Assembly: GCF_900447535.1 (NCBI RefSeq)
Contig: NZ_UFXX01000001.1
Span: forward strand, 1,612,001 to 1,676,000
Origin: Dermacoccus nishinomiyaensis
Lineage (GTDB): Bacteria > Actinomycetota > Actinomycetes > Actinomycetales > Dermatophilaceae
Direction: 5' to 3'
Length of the DNA stretch: 64,000 nt
The position numbers were made by a program, and so were the translations under genes. Positions 53,435 through 63,271 of the stretch are shown in pieces (the first letter of the stretch is position 1; each line of letters starts with the position of its first letter). Under the pieces are notes generated by a model, which worked only from the letters and a program-made list of their open reading frames with translations, was not told the DNA's origin and did no database searches.

Positions 53435-54736
53435 TCAGTTGGCCCACTGGACACGAACCGGGAGCTTCTTCACCCCGTTGACGAAGTTCGAGCGCACGCG
53501 CTTGACGTCGCCGGCAAGCTCGATCGAGTCGATGCGCGGCAGCAGTTCTTCGAGCAGCAGACGAACCTCGAGGCGCGCGAGGTTGTTGCCGAGGCACAGG
53601 TGCGGTGAGCCCTTTCCGAACGTCATGTGATCGACGTTCTTGCGCGTCACGTCGATCTTGTACGGCTCGGGGAAGACGTCCTCGTCACGGTTGCCGGAAG
53701 CGAACCACATGACGACCTTGTCGCCGGCCTTGATCTGCTTGCCGCCGAGCTCGACGTCCTTCGTCGCCGTCCGACGGAAGTGGTAGACGGGCGACGCCCA
53801 GCGCAGCAGCTCCTCGAGGCCCGACTCGATGAGCGACGGGTCGTCCTTCATCGCCTTGAACTGATCGGGCTGCGCGATGAGGCCGAGCATGATCTGGCTG
53901 ATCGCGTGACGCGTCGTCTCGTTGCCGGCGATGACGAGCAGCGAGAAGTAGTTGTTGAAGTCCTGGTCGGTGAGCGGAACCCCGTCCTCGGGCATCTTGT
54001 TCGCGAGGATCGAGACGAGGTCCTTGCCGTCGCCACCGACGCGCTTGTCGCGCAGGTCGCGGCCGTAGTCCCACACGTCCTGAACCGTCGGCGAACGGAA
54101 CGGCAAGTGACGGTACTTCTCCGACTCAGGCGAGTCGAACAGGTGCTCGGTGTAATCGGGGTCGGTGTTCGCGACCATCTCGTTACCCCACTGGATGAGC
54201 TGGCCTGTGTGCTCACGCGGCACGTCGAGCAGACGCGCGAGCACCTGGATCGGGAAGTCCGCGGAGATCTTCTCGACGAAGTCGAACTCGCCGTTCGGCG
54301 ACGCCTTCTTCGCCTCGTCGACGGTGTTCTTCGTCAGCTCGCGCAGGAACGCCTCGTAGTTCTTCAGCAGGTTGCGCGGCGAGAACTCGCGCTGAATGAG
54401 CTTGCGCAGCGCGGCGTGACGGGCGCCGTCCGTCTCGAGGATGGAGCGGCGGAAATCCATGAGGTCGTCGTCGACGTCCTCGAGGTTGACGAACTGCTCC
54501 GACGTGAACGTCTCGGAATCCTTGTCGACGGCCCAGATGTCGTCGTACTTCGTGACGGCCCAGAAGCCCTTGCCGTCGCTCTCCTCCGTCCAGTGCACCG
54601 GGTCGGCGTGACGCAGCGCGTCGAACTGCGCCCATCCCTCGTTGTCGCGGAAGCGGTCGATGTTGGACAAGTCGACGTCGGCGACGTCGAACGCGGCGTC
54701 GGCCTTGGGAGCTGCGCCCTGGTCGATGATGGTCAT
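53435..54736 (-). CDS. Cytochrome P450
   Basis: Heme-thiolate monooxygenase of 433 residues, soluble bacterial class I type. The I helix AGNETTRHAI, the ExxR pair in EELLRWASP, and the heme loop FGKGSPHLCLGNNLA are present. AGGAGAG precedes the ATG. It follows the glutamine synthetase-like gene by 65 bases on the same strand. P450 genes next to such ligases are known from cyclic amine (morpholine, piperidine) degradation in mycobacteria, so an amine hydroxylase is a reasonable guess. No ferredoxin gene is adjacent. Confidence 0.93.
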   Translation of the reverse strand: MTIIDQGAAPKADAAFDVADVDLSNIDRFRDNEGWAQFDALRHADPVHWTEESDGKGFWAVTKYDDIWAVDKDSETFTSEQFVNLEDVDDDLMDFRRSILETDGARHAALRKLIQREFSPRNLLKNYEAFLRELTKNTVDEAKKASPNGEFDFVEKISADFPIQVLARLLDVPREHTGQLIQWGNEMVANTDPDYTEHLFDSPESEKYRHLPFRSPTVQDVWDYGRDLRDKRVGGDGKDLVSILANKMPEDGVPLTDQDFNNYFSLLVIAGNETTRHAISQIMLGLIAQPDQFKAMKDDPSLIESGLEELLRWASPVYHFRRTATKDVELGGKQIKAGDKVVMWFASGNRDEDVFPEPYKIDVTRKNVDHMTFGKGSPHLCLGNNLARLEVRLLLEELLPRIDSIELAGDVKRVRSNFVNGVKKLPVRVQWAN

Positions 54737-54801
54737 GTCGTCTCTCCTCGTTCAGCAGGAAAATCGGGAAGGGTGCGCGAAGCGCCTGGCCGCGGGCGCG
54801 A

Positions 54802-56169
54802 TCACAGGTGGTAGGTGTACTCGCGGAACTCCCAGTCGGTGATGAAGCTGTTGAAGCGCTCGATCTCGTTGCGCTTGTAGGCGAGGAACGTCGCGACGAA
54901 CTGCTCGCCGAGCACCTCACGCATCTCGGTGTCTGCCTCGAGCGCGTCGAGTGCGGCGCACAGCGACGACGGCAGCATCGGCGAACGTTCCGGGTCGTAG
55001 CCGTAGCCGACGAGCGGCTCGCCGGGGTCGATCGCGTCACGGATGCCGAGGTAGGCAGCGGCCAGCGTCGCCGCCGTCAGCAGGTACGGGTTGGCCGACG
55101 CGTCGCCGAGGCGCAGTTCGAGACGCGACGCGGAGCCGCGCTCCGGTGGGATGCGCACCATCGCGCTGCGGTTGTCGAGGCCCCAGTCGATGAGCCACGG
55201 CGCGAGCGTGTCGGGCCCGAACCGCTTGTACGAGTTGATCGTCGGGTTCGCGAGCGCCGTCAGCGCCGGCGCATGCTTGAGGATGCCGCCGATCGCGTGA
55301 TGCGCGACCTTCGACAGGCCGTGCTCGCCGTTCGGGTCATCGAACAGGTGGTTGCCGTCGGCGTCCTGCGTCGAGAAGTGCAGGTGGAAACCGGAACCAC
55401 CCTCGTCGTTGAACGGCTTCGCCATGAACGTCGCGAGCTTGCCGCGCGCCCGCGCCATCTCCTTGACGGCGGCCTTGAAGCGGAACGCGCGGTCGGAGGC
55501 GTCCATCGCGTCGGAGTGCCACAGGTTGATCTCGAACTGCCCGCTCGAGAACTCGTGGTTCGCGGCGACGACCTCGATGTCGTACTCGCCGAGCTGACGC
55601 AGCGTCTGCAGCAGCACGTTCTCCGGGTCACCACGCAGGCCGCTGACGTAGACGTTGCCGCTCATCTCGCCGTAGCGCGACCAGCCGGAATCGGAGTTCT
55701 CGTCCTCCTGCAGCACGTAGAACTCGAGCTCGGGCCCGCAGATCGGCGTGCCGGCGATCGAGGAGAACTTCTCGATGACGTTCTTGAGCACGTAGCGCGG
55801 GCTCTCGGCTGACGGCGAGCCGTCGGGGTTGAACACGTCGGCGATGACGTGTGCGACGCCCGGCTCCCACGGCACGCGCGTCAGCGTCTCGATGTCGGGG
55901 CGCGCGACGATGTCCGGCAGGCCGGCGGCGAGCCCACCCTCGATGTCGACGACGTCGCCCATCGGCGTCGTGCCGTACACGCTGCGGCAGAACGCAACGC
56001 CGTGCCCCGTCGTCCGCTCGAAGCGGTTCACGAGCAGGTCCTTGCTGCGGTCGGTGCCGATGATGTCGGAGTAGCCGAGACGGATGACGTCGATGCCCTC
56101 CGACCGGCACTTCGCCATGGCCTCGGCCACGGCTCCCGGCTCGCTCGACTTGCTCCCTGAGTTCGTCAT
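54802..56169 (-). CDS. Glutamine synthetase-like gamma-glutamyl amide ligase
   Basis: The protein has 455 residues. The catalytic fold is clear: GPELEFYVL, ANHEFSSGQFEINL, GSGFHLHFS, NSYKRFGPDTLAPWLIDWGLDNRSAMVRIP and RLELRLGDASANPYL. The N-terminal part (GYSDIIGTDRSKDLLV) fits the GlnA3/GlnA4/PuuA group, which glutamylates amines such as ethanolamine or polyamines, rather than ammonia-assimilating GlnA. The regulatory adenylylation Tyr region of GlnA is not seen. It is first of an operon with the P450 gene and divergent from the ADC-like gene. Confidence 0.9.
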   Translation of the reverse strand: MTNSGSKSSEPGAVAEAMAKCRSEGIDVIRLGYSDIIGTDRSKDLLVNRFERTTGHGVAFCRSVYGTTPMGDVVDIEGGLAAGLPDIVARPDIETLTRVPWEPGVAHVIADVFNPDGSPSAESPRYVLKNVIEKFSSIAGTPICGPELEFYVLQEDENSDSGWSRYGEMSGNVYVSGLRGDPENVLLQTLRQLGEYDIEVVAANHEFSSGQFEINLWHSDAMDASDRAFRFKAAVKEMARARGKLATFMAKPFNDEGGSGFHLHFSTQDADGNHLFDDPNGEHGLSKVAHHAIGGILKHAPALTALANPTINSYKRFGPDTLAPWLIDWGLDNRSAMVRIPPERGSASRLELRLGDASANPYLLTAATLAAAYLGIRDAIDPGEPLVGYGYDPERSPMLPSSLCAALDALEADTEMREVLGEQFVATFLAYKRNEIERFNSFITDWEFREYTYHL

Positions 56170-56236
56170 GCCTCGTCGCCTCTCACGCCGTTGTGAGCGA
56201 ACCTCGACGGTTGCCGGGTCGGGGTGCGCACGTTTC

Positions 56237-56320
56237 GTTCGGGTCCGAACATACCGTGTGACTCACGCCACACAAACCCTCATGATCGGGTAGCCTAGCG
56301 CGTGTCGTACGGATACGAAC
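56237..56320. promoter_or_regulatory. Operator and CRP-type sites in the ligase/ADC divergent region
   Basis: GTTCGGGTCCGAAC (56237-56250) is a perfect palindrome apart from its centre, and GTACGGATACGAAC (56307-56320) is a second, weaker copy. TGTGACTCACGCCACA (56258-56273) resembles a CRP-type site. TAGCCT near 56291 is a possible -10 box for the rightward gene, with the second operator just after its start point. Confidence 0.55.
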
Positions 56321-56388
56321 GATTTATGGCGAAGGAACTTCGACGCCCTCGCCGCGCGCACACGCGCCGACACCGAAAGGGCTCTGCC

Positions 56389-57198
56389 ATGAGCGAATCC
56401 CCCGAACTCAAGGGTTTCTTCTACCCGCGCACCGTCGGCGGCACGTCGGGCATCATCCCGTCACCGCCGTGGTACTACTCGGGCGACCTGCTCACCGTCG
56501 AGTACCGCACGAACCCCGAGCGCGTGCGCGAACTGCTGCCCGAACCGCTGGAGCTCGCCGACGAGGACCCGGGCGCCGTCGCGCTCATCTGGGCCGACTG
56601 GCAGTCGTGCAGCTCGTCGCGCGAGGAGCTGCTCGACCCGGTGCGCGCGCAGTACAAGGAGGCGTTCGTCGTCGTGCGCTGCTCCTACGAGGGGCGCACG
56701 TTCAGTCGCTGCGTCTACATCTGGGTCGACAAGGACTTCGCCATCGGCCGCGGTCTGCACCAGGGCTACCCGAAGAAGCTCGGCTCGATGTGGCAGACGC
56801 GCCCCCACCCCTTCGCGCAGGGTGCGCCGCAGATAGCCGAGGGCGGCATGTTCGGTGCGACGCTCGCCGCCGGCGACCGTCGTCTCGCCGAGGCCGTGCT
56901 GACGCTGCGTGAGCCGAGCGAGACGAACGGCTTCGTCAACGGCCACCCGATGGCCCACCACCGCATCTACCCCGACATCGCCCGCGGGGCGACGGGCGAC
57001 GCCTACAGCGAGCTCATATCGTCCGGCGCGGCCGAGTTCGAGGGCGGGCAGGCGTGGCGTGGTGACGTAGATCTGCGCCTGTTCGAATCGCCCACGGAGG
57101 AACTCGCCGCCCTGGAGGTCGACGAGATCATCGGCGGCTACTACCGGCAGATCGGCGTCGTCTGGAACGGCGGCGAGACGCTCGAACGTCTCGTGTGA
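56389..57198 (+). CDS. Acetoacetate decarboxylase family protein
   Basis: The protein has 269 residues from ATG 56389, with GAAAGGG before it. Recognised by LLTVEYRTNPERVRELLPEPLE and the active-site segment LHQGYPKKLGSMW, in which the first Lys would form the Schiff base. Relatives decarboxylate or act as aldolases or dehydratases on beta-keto acids. It sits divergent from the amine ligase and shares its operator region, so it probably belongs to the same pathway. Confidence 0.88.
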   Translation: MSESPELKGFFYPRTVGGTSGIIPSPPWYYSGDLLTVEYRTNPERVRELLPEPLELADEDPGAVALIWADWQSCSSSREELLDPVRAQYKEAFVVVRCSYEGRTFSRCVYIWVDKDFAIGRGLHQGYPKKLGSMWQTRPHPFAQGAPQIAEGGMFGATLAAGDRRLAEAVLTLREPSETNGFVNGHPMAHHRIYPDIARGATGDAYSELISSGAAEFEGGQAWRGDVDLRLFESPTEELAALEVDEIIGGYYRQIGVVWNGGETLERLV

Positions 57199-57301
57199 GC
57201 CAGGCGGCCGCGAAGGGTGGCAGCCTGCGTCGCAGATGGGTTCGTGGACACACGGCACGCAGCGTCACGCCGTCGACCCACCCCACCCCGGACCGGTGTA
57301 G

Positions 57302-57317
57302 TGTGAGGTGGGTCACA
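57302..57317. promoter_or_regulatory. CRP/GlxR-type binding site
   Basis: TGTGAGGTGGGTCACA matches the TGTGA-N6-TCACA consensus exactly. It lies 16 bases before the ATG of the GAF regulator gene, so bound protein would probably repress or shift its promoter. Confidence 0.6.
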
Positions 57318-57332
57318 ACGAGAGGGGAAGGG

Positions 57333-58451
57333 ATGCGGCACAAATCCCGTCCACGGGGTTGCGCCTGCGGGTGCGGCCCCGGCTGCGTCCACGCTCGGCT
57401 CGCCGACGCGATCCCCCTCGTCAGTTCGCTGTTGAGCTCGACGGCACGCGACGAGGGTCTCGTCATCGCCATCGCGGACCGCGAGGCACGCCTGCACTAC
57501 GTCGACGGAGACTCCCGCGCCCGCAGCCGCGCCGAGAGCATCGGCTTCACCGCGGGGGCGAACTGGTCGGAGGCGCAGGTCGGCACGAACGCGCCAGGCC
57601 GAGCTGTGGCCCGCGGCGAGGCGGTCTCGATCCATCGCGAGGAGCACACGCGCCCGGACGTCCACCCGTTCAGCTGCTCCGCGGCGCCGCTCGTCGACCC
57701 CGTCACCGGCGAGGTGCTCGGCGCTCTCGACGTGACGGGAGGTGACGCTGCGGCAGACCGGCGCACCCTCGCACTCGTGCAGGCCACTGCGGCCGCGGTG
57801 ACTCGTGAACTTCGCCTCGCCGGGGTGCCGGTCGGCCCTCCACCGCACACGAGCGCGCGGCTGCGTCTCGTCCACCACGGCCGCCCCTGCATCGAAACGG
57901 GTACGGCCACCCACGTACTCACCGACCGCCACGCCGAACTCCTCGCGACACTCGCGCTCGAACCCCAAGGCCTCAGCGCCGACGAGATCGGGGCCCTCGT
58001 CTACCCGGACGGCACGCCGCCCGCCACCATCCGCGGCGAGTTGCTGCGGCTTCGTCGACGGCTCGACACGATTCCCGGCGCGCCGAACCTCGAAAGCCGC
58101 CCCTACCGCCTCACGGGGCCACTGCTCATTGATGCCGTCCAGGTCACGGAGCATCTGCGCCGCGGCGAGCACGACGAAGCCCTCGAGCTGTATCGCGGAG
58201 CCTCGCTGACGCGCAGCGAGGCGGAGCCCGTCGTCGACCTGCTGCGTTCGACGTCCGGGTCGCTGCGCGAAGCGATGCTCAGTGACGCCACTCCCGAGAC
58301 CCTTCTGCGCTACCTCGACCTGCCCGAGGCCGCCGATGACGTCGAGTCGTGGCACATGGCACTCACCGTCCTGCCACCGCGCGCGCCACAGCGGGCCATC
58401 GTTCTCACGCATCTCGAACAGCTCGACACTCGTCTGCGCCAGGCGAACTGA
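57333..58451 (+). CDS. GAF domain transcriptional regulator with N-terminal Cys cluster
   Basis: The protein has 372 residues from ATG 57333, with GAGGGGAAGG just before it. A Cys-rich start (CACGCGPGCVHARL) is followed by a GAF sensor domain (about 30-165: VIAIADREARLHYVDGD, VSIHREEHTRPDVHPFSCSAAPL). A winged-helix domain lies near 200-275 (LVHHGRPCIETGTATHVLTDRHAELLATLAL is its start region). This resembles AcoR-type activators without the sigma-54 domain. It lies next to aldehyde dehydrogenase and probably controls it. Confidence 0.75.
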   Translation: MRHKSRPRGCACGCGPGCVHARLADAIPLVSSLLSSTARDEGLVIAIADREARLHYVDGDSRARSRAESIGFTAGANWSEAQVGTNAPGRAVARGEAVSIHREEHTRPDVHPFSCSAAPLVDPVTGEVLGALDVTGGDAAADRRTLALVQATAAAVTRELRLAGVPVGPPPHTSARLRLVHHGRPCIETGTATHVLTDRHAELLATLALEPQGLSADEIGALVYPDGTPPATIRGELLRLRRRLDTIPGAPNLESRPYRLTGPLLIDAVQVTEHLRRGEHDEALELYRGASLTRSEAEPVVDLLRSTSGSLREAMLSDATPETLLRYLDLPEAADDVESWHMALTVLPPRAPQRAIVLTHLEQLDTRLRQAN

Positions 58452-58465
58452 CGCCCGCAGAGCGC

Positions 58466-58524
58466 GTTGCACGGGCAGTGCAACGTTGATGCAACGCAGC
58501 CCTTCGTAACGTGACGCACATCAC
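58466..58524. promoter_or_regulatory. Operator and CRP-like site before the aldehyde dehydrogenase gene
   Basis: GTTGCAC-N5-GTGCAAC (58466-58484) is a perfect inverted repeat, followed at once by GTTGATGCAAC (58485-58495). GTGACGCACATCAC (58511-58524) is a CRP-like site. The first pair is a likely target of the GAF regulator encoded just upstream. Confidence 0.6.
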
Positions 58525-58569
58525 GCAACCCCGCGTCACATCCCGCGGGCTCAGGGAAAGGAAGCTGCG

Positions 58570-60093
<1,524 letters not shown>

Positions 60094-60141
60094 GCCGACC
60101 CGCATCACGGATCAGATCGCAACCACACGAAGGGAAGAGTC

Positions 60142-61185
60142 ATGAGCACCATGCAAGCTGCAGTCGTGGACGTCTTCGGCGAAGACCTGAACGTCAAGGA
60201 TGTGGAAGTGCCGGAACCCGGGCCGGGTCAAGCGCTCGTCAAGCTGATCGCATCGGGTGTGTGCCACACCGACCTGCACGCCAAGGACGGTGACTGGCCG
60301 GTCAAGCCCGAACCGCCGTTCATCCCCGGCCACGAGGGAGTCGGCGTCGTCGAGAAACTCGGCGAGGGCGTCACCGAACTCGCCGTCGGCGACATGGTGG
60401 GCAACGCCTGGCTCGCCTCCGCGTGCGGCACGTGTGAACACTGCCGCAACGGCTGGGAGACGCTGTGCGAGGAGCAGACCAACGGCGGGTACAGCGTCAA
60501 CGGCTCGTTCGGGCAGTACATGCTCGTCGACGCCACGTTCGCCGCTCGCATCCCCGAGGGCGCGGACCCCCACGAGATCGCTCCCGTGCTGTGCGCCGGC
60601 GTCACCGTGTACAAGGGTCTGAAGGTGACGGAGGTGCGCCCCGGGCAGTGGGTCGTCATCTCCGGCATCGGCGGGCTGGGGCACATCGCCGTCCAGTACG
60701 CCAAGGCCATGGGCATGCGGATCGTCGCCGTGGACGTCGCCGACGACAAGTTGGAGCTCGCGAAGAAGCACGGCGCGGAGGTCACGGTGAACGCCGCGGT
60801 CGAGGACCCGACGCAGGCCGTCCTCGACGCCACAGGCGGTGGCGCCCACGGCGTCCTCGTCACGGCGGTGCACCCCAAGGCGTTCGGCCAGGCCATCGGC
60901 ATGGCGCGTCGCGGGGGAACCATCGTGTTCAACGGTCTTCCTCCGGGTGATTTCCCGGCGCCGATCTTCGACGTCGTCCTCAAGGGCCTGACGATCCGCG
61001 GATCGATCGTCGGCACCCGGCAGGACATGGTCGAGGCTCTCGACTTCTACGCCCGAGGCCTCATCCACCCGACGTTCAGCAAGCGGAACCTCGACGACAT
61101 CAACGCGGTGTTCGACGAGATGCACCACGGCAAGATCGACGGGCGCGTCGTCATCGACTACACGACGGAGCGCGAGGACAAGTGA
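60142..61185 (+). CDS. adhP: Zinc-dependent alcohol dehydrogenase, AdhP type
   Basis: The protein has 347 residues. Catalytic zinc ligands are Cys in ASGVCHTDLHA and His/Glu in PGHEGVGVV. Structural zinc is held by four Cys in CGTCEHCRNGWETLC. The NAD motif is GIGGLGHIAVQYA. It interconverts ethanol and acetaldehyde, or similar short alcohols. It lies 48 bases after the aldehyde dehydrogenase gene and overlaps the DUF779 gene by 4 bases. Confidence 0.94.
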   Translation: MSTMQAAVVDVFGEDLNVKDVEVPEPGPGQALVKLIASGVCHTDLHAKDGDWPVKPEPPFIPGHEGVGVVEKLGEGVTELAVGDMVGNAWLASACGTCEHCRNGWETLCEEQTNGGYSVNGSFGQYMLVDATFAARIPEGADPHEIAPVLCAGVTVYKGLKVTEVRPGQWVVISGIGGLGHIAVQYAKAMGMRIVAVDVADDKLELAKKHGAEVTVNAAVEDPTQAVLDATGGGAHGVLVTAVHPKAFGQAIGMARRGGTIVFNGLPPGDFPAPIFDVVLKGLTIRGSIVGTRQDMVEALDFYARGLIHPTFSKRNLDDINAVFDEMHHGKIDGRVVIDYTTEREDK

Positions 61186-61574
61186 TGAACCTCGAGTCAC
61201 GAGCCGGTGTGGCCGGAGAGACCGTCAGCCGGGTCGCCCTGACGCCGGACGCCGTCGCTCTGCTGCACCAGCTCGTGGCCGAGCACGGTCGTCTCATGTT
61301 CCACCAGTCCGGCGGGTGCTGTGACGGGTCGACCCCGATGTGTTACCCGGCAGGGCAGTTCCGCACGGGTCAGGCCGACGTCCTGCTCGGCACGTTCACG
61401 CTCCCGGACGTGGCAGGCGACGATGCCGAGTTGGAGTTCTGGATGAGCCGGGAACAGTTCGAGACGTGGAAGCACACTCACCTCACCGTCGACGCCATCG
61501 ACGGACGGGGCGGCGGCTTCTCCCTCGAGGCGCCCGAGGGCAAACGCTTCCTCATTCGCTCCGATCTGATGTGA
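61182..61574 (+). CDS. DUF779 family protein
   Basis: The protein has 130 residues (start GTG 61182 or ATG 61185, overlapping the adhP stop). The family core is HQSGGCCDGSTPMCYPAGQF with a CC pair and a further Cys, and FWMSREQFETWKHTHL. DUF779 genes often accompany ExaC-type aldehyde dehydrogenases. From memory a member acts with aldehyde dehydrogenase as an accessory factor, but the activity is not settled. Confidence 0.9.
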   Translation: MMNLESRAGVAGETVSRVALTPDAVALLHQLVAEHGRLMFHQSGGCCDGSTPMCYPAGQFRTGQADVLLGTFTLPDVAGDDAELEFWMSREQFETWKHTHLTVDAIDGRGGGFSLEAPEGKRFLIRSDLM

Positions 61575-61619
61575 GAGAACCTCGCGCGGCCGGGGGCACG
61601 GTGGACGTCATCCACGTCT

Positions 61620-61641
61620 GTTCGGATCCGAAAGATAATGT
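61620..61641. promoter_or_regulatory. Operator and -10 box of the MarR gene
   Basis: GTTCGGATCCGAAA (61620-61633), with a perfect 12-base core TTCGGATCCGAA, abuts TAATGT (61636-61641). The box lies six bases before the ATG. The operator would block this promoter, so self-repression by the MarR protein is likely. Confidence 0.6.
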
Positions 61642-61647
61642 GGGCTG

Positions 61648-62163
61648 ATGCCGAGTCATCACACGCTGCTCGAGACCGAGACCCTGGCCTCGAGCAAGCT
61701 GGCCGACGCGAAGATCGATGTCGCCGCCATGCACGCCGTCAGCAGCATCCACCGCGCGGCGAACGCATCGCGCAACCACATGACGAACACCGTCCTGCGT
61801 CCGCACGAGCTGTCGTGGACGGGTTTCGTCGTGCTGTGGAGCGTGTGGATCTACGGCGAACCCGAGACGCGCGAGGTCGCCGAGAGCGCCGGCATCAGCA
61901 AGGCGACGCTGTCGGGCGTCGTCAAGACCCTCTCAGCCCGGGGATGGCTCAAGCGCACCCAGTCGTCGAGTGACAAGCGGTTCGCGCACCTGTCACTGAC
62001 GCCCGCCGGGATGACGCTCATGGAGGAGCTGTTTCCCCAGTTCAACTCCGGCGAACAGCAACTCGTCGCCGACCTGACGCCCGACGAACTCACCGTCCTG
62101 ACGAAGGCACTCCGCAAGGTCGTGACGACGGCCGAAGGCCTCGGCGCCCACACGTCCGTCTGA
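61648..62163 (+). CDS. MarR family transcriptional regulator
   Basis: The protein has 171 residues. The winged helix is at about 55-125 (ELSWTGFVVLWSVWIYGEPETREVAESAGISKATLSGVVKTL, cited here only by its family features), with the wing RTQSSSDKRFAHLSLT. It probably binds as a dimer. Its own promoter region and those of the amine ligase and the ferredoxin reductase carry the same GTTCGG-type palindrome, which makes it the best candidate regulator of these genes. Confidence 0.9.
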   Translation: MPSHHTLLETETLASSKLADAKIDVAAMHAVSSIHRAANASRNHMTNTVLRPHELSWTGFVVLWSVWIYGEPETREVAESAGISKATLSGVVKTLSARGWLKRTQSSSDKRFAHLSLTPAGMTLMEELFPQFNSGEQQLVADLTPDELTVLTKALRKVVTTAEGLGAHTSV

Positions 62164-62242
62164 CGTCCACCCGAGGCCCGCCCGGCGCAGCGTGGCCGAT
62201 GATGTGACGCCTACCAGTCAACCCGCCCGATCGAGGAGAACC

Positions 62243-62908
62243 ATGCCGTTGCGCCCCGTCACCACGTGGACGCTCGAGATGCCCGAGCGCCCGCACACCA
62301 CGCCGCGTGGCCACTGCGTCAGCACCCCGACGGCCGACGCCCCCGACGTCGCATCCGGCCCGCATGACGACATGGCGAGCCGTCCTGAGGACGTTCGGAT
62401 CGACCTGGTGCCGAACCCGAGCCCCGAGTTTGCCCGCTACCTCTACGCCGTCGTCGGCGGGCCGTGGACGTGGACCGACCGCCTCGGCTGGACGCGCGAG
62501 CAGTGGCTCGCCGACCTCGGCGTCACCGGCACCGAGACCTACGTCGCGTACGTCGGCGGCGAACCGGCGGGCTACGTGCAGATCCAGCCGACACCGGTCG
62601 GCGCGGCGGAGGCGCGTGGTCGAGCGAGCGTCGAGATTCGCTACTTCGGACTCGTCGAGACCGCCATCGGACGGGGCCTCGGCCGCACGCTGCTGGCCCA
62701 TGGCATCGACGCAGCCTGGACGCTCGCCGAGCGTCATAAGGCGCCGGCGACGCAACGCGTCTGGGTTCACACGTGCAGCCTCGACGGCCCGGCGGCGCTG
62801 CGAAACTACGAGCGACGCGGCTTCGTCGTCATCGACGAGACGACGGAACTCATGGACTACCCCGCACAGCCCCTCGGCGCCTGGCGTTCCGCCGGCGGGC
62901 CCGCGTGA
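62243..62908 (+). CDS. GNAT family N-acetyltransferase
   Basis: The protein has 221 residues from ATG 62243, with GAGGAGAA before it. The first 45 residues are Pro/Thr-rich. The acetyl-CoA fold follows: YVAYVGGEPAGYVQIQP, then RYFGLVETAIGRGLGRTLL with the Q/RxxGxG/A-type loop, and LRNYERRGFVVIDE. The substrate is unknown. In such a catabolic region it might acetylate amines, but this is only a guess. Confidence 0.85.
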   Translation: MPLRPVTTWTLEMPERPHTTPRGHCVSTPTADAPDVASGPHDDMASRPEDVRIDLVPNPSPEFARYLYAVVGGPWTWTDRLGWTREQWLADLGVTGTETYVAYVGGEPAGYVQIQPTPVGAAEARGRASVEIRYFGLVETAIGRGLGRTLLAHGIDAAWTLAERHKAPATQRVWVHTCSLDGPAALRNYERRGFVVIDETTELMDYPAQPLGAWRSAGGPA

Positions 62909-62973
62909 GCAGGGCCCGGCCGGCATGCCCCCTCTGAAGTACGCCCGAGGCGAGTGAGTGGCTCCGCACTCAG

Positions 62974-63010
62974 ACTCTGCGCAAATGCACCCGGGTGCAC
63001 TTGTGCCTAG
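62974..63010. repeat. Family 2 palindrome, copy 6
   Basis: TGCGCAAATGCACCC pairs with GGGTGCACTTGTGC with a few mismatches. It is the most degraded copy and lies between convergent genes. Confidence 0.7.
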
Positions 63011-63126
63011 GTGAACTGCCCCCCGGGCCGAGGTGAACGCGAGACGCCGACGGCCCCGTCGGCGCCTGGCTCTTGGCTCGCGTCCCCGGAAACACAGCGT
63101 GAAGAACCGGGGTCAGTGTGCGTGGG

Positions 63127-63271
63127 CTCAGGCGTGACGAGCGCGCTCGACGAGATCGCTGAGCAGCCGCAGTTGTTGCACGTCGGCGTCGAAAGTGCGT
63201 CGCGCTCAGGCGTGACGGGCGCGTTCGACGAGGTCGCTGAACAATCGCACTTGCTGCGCATCGGTGTCGAA
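63127..63271 (-). repeat. Duplicated 3' end of the C26 hydrolase gene
   Basis: A 67-base unit occurs at 63205-63271, as the last codons and stop of the hydrolase, and again at 63127-63193. On the minus strand the outer copy translates to QQLRLLSDLVERARHA plus stop, against QQVRLFSDLVERARHA in the gene. The copies differ at about ten bases, several of them silent. Confidence 0.75.
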
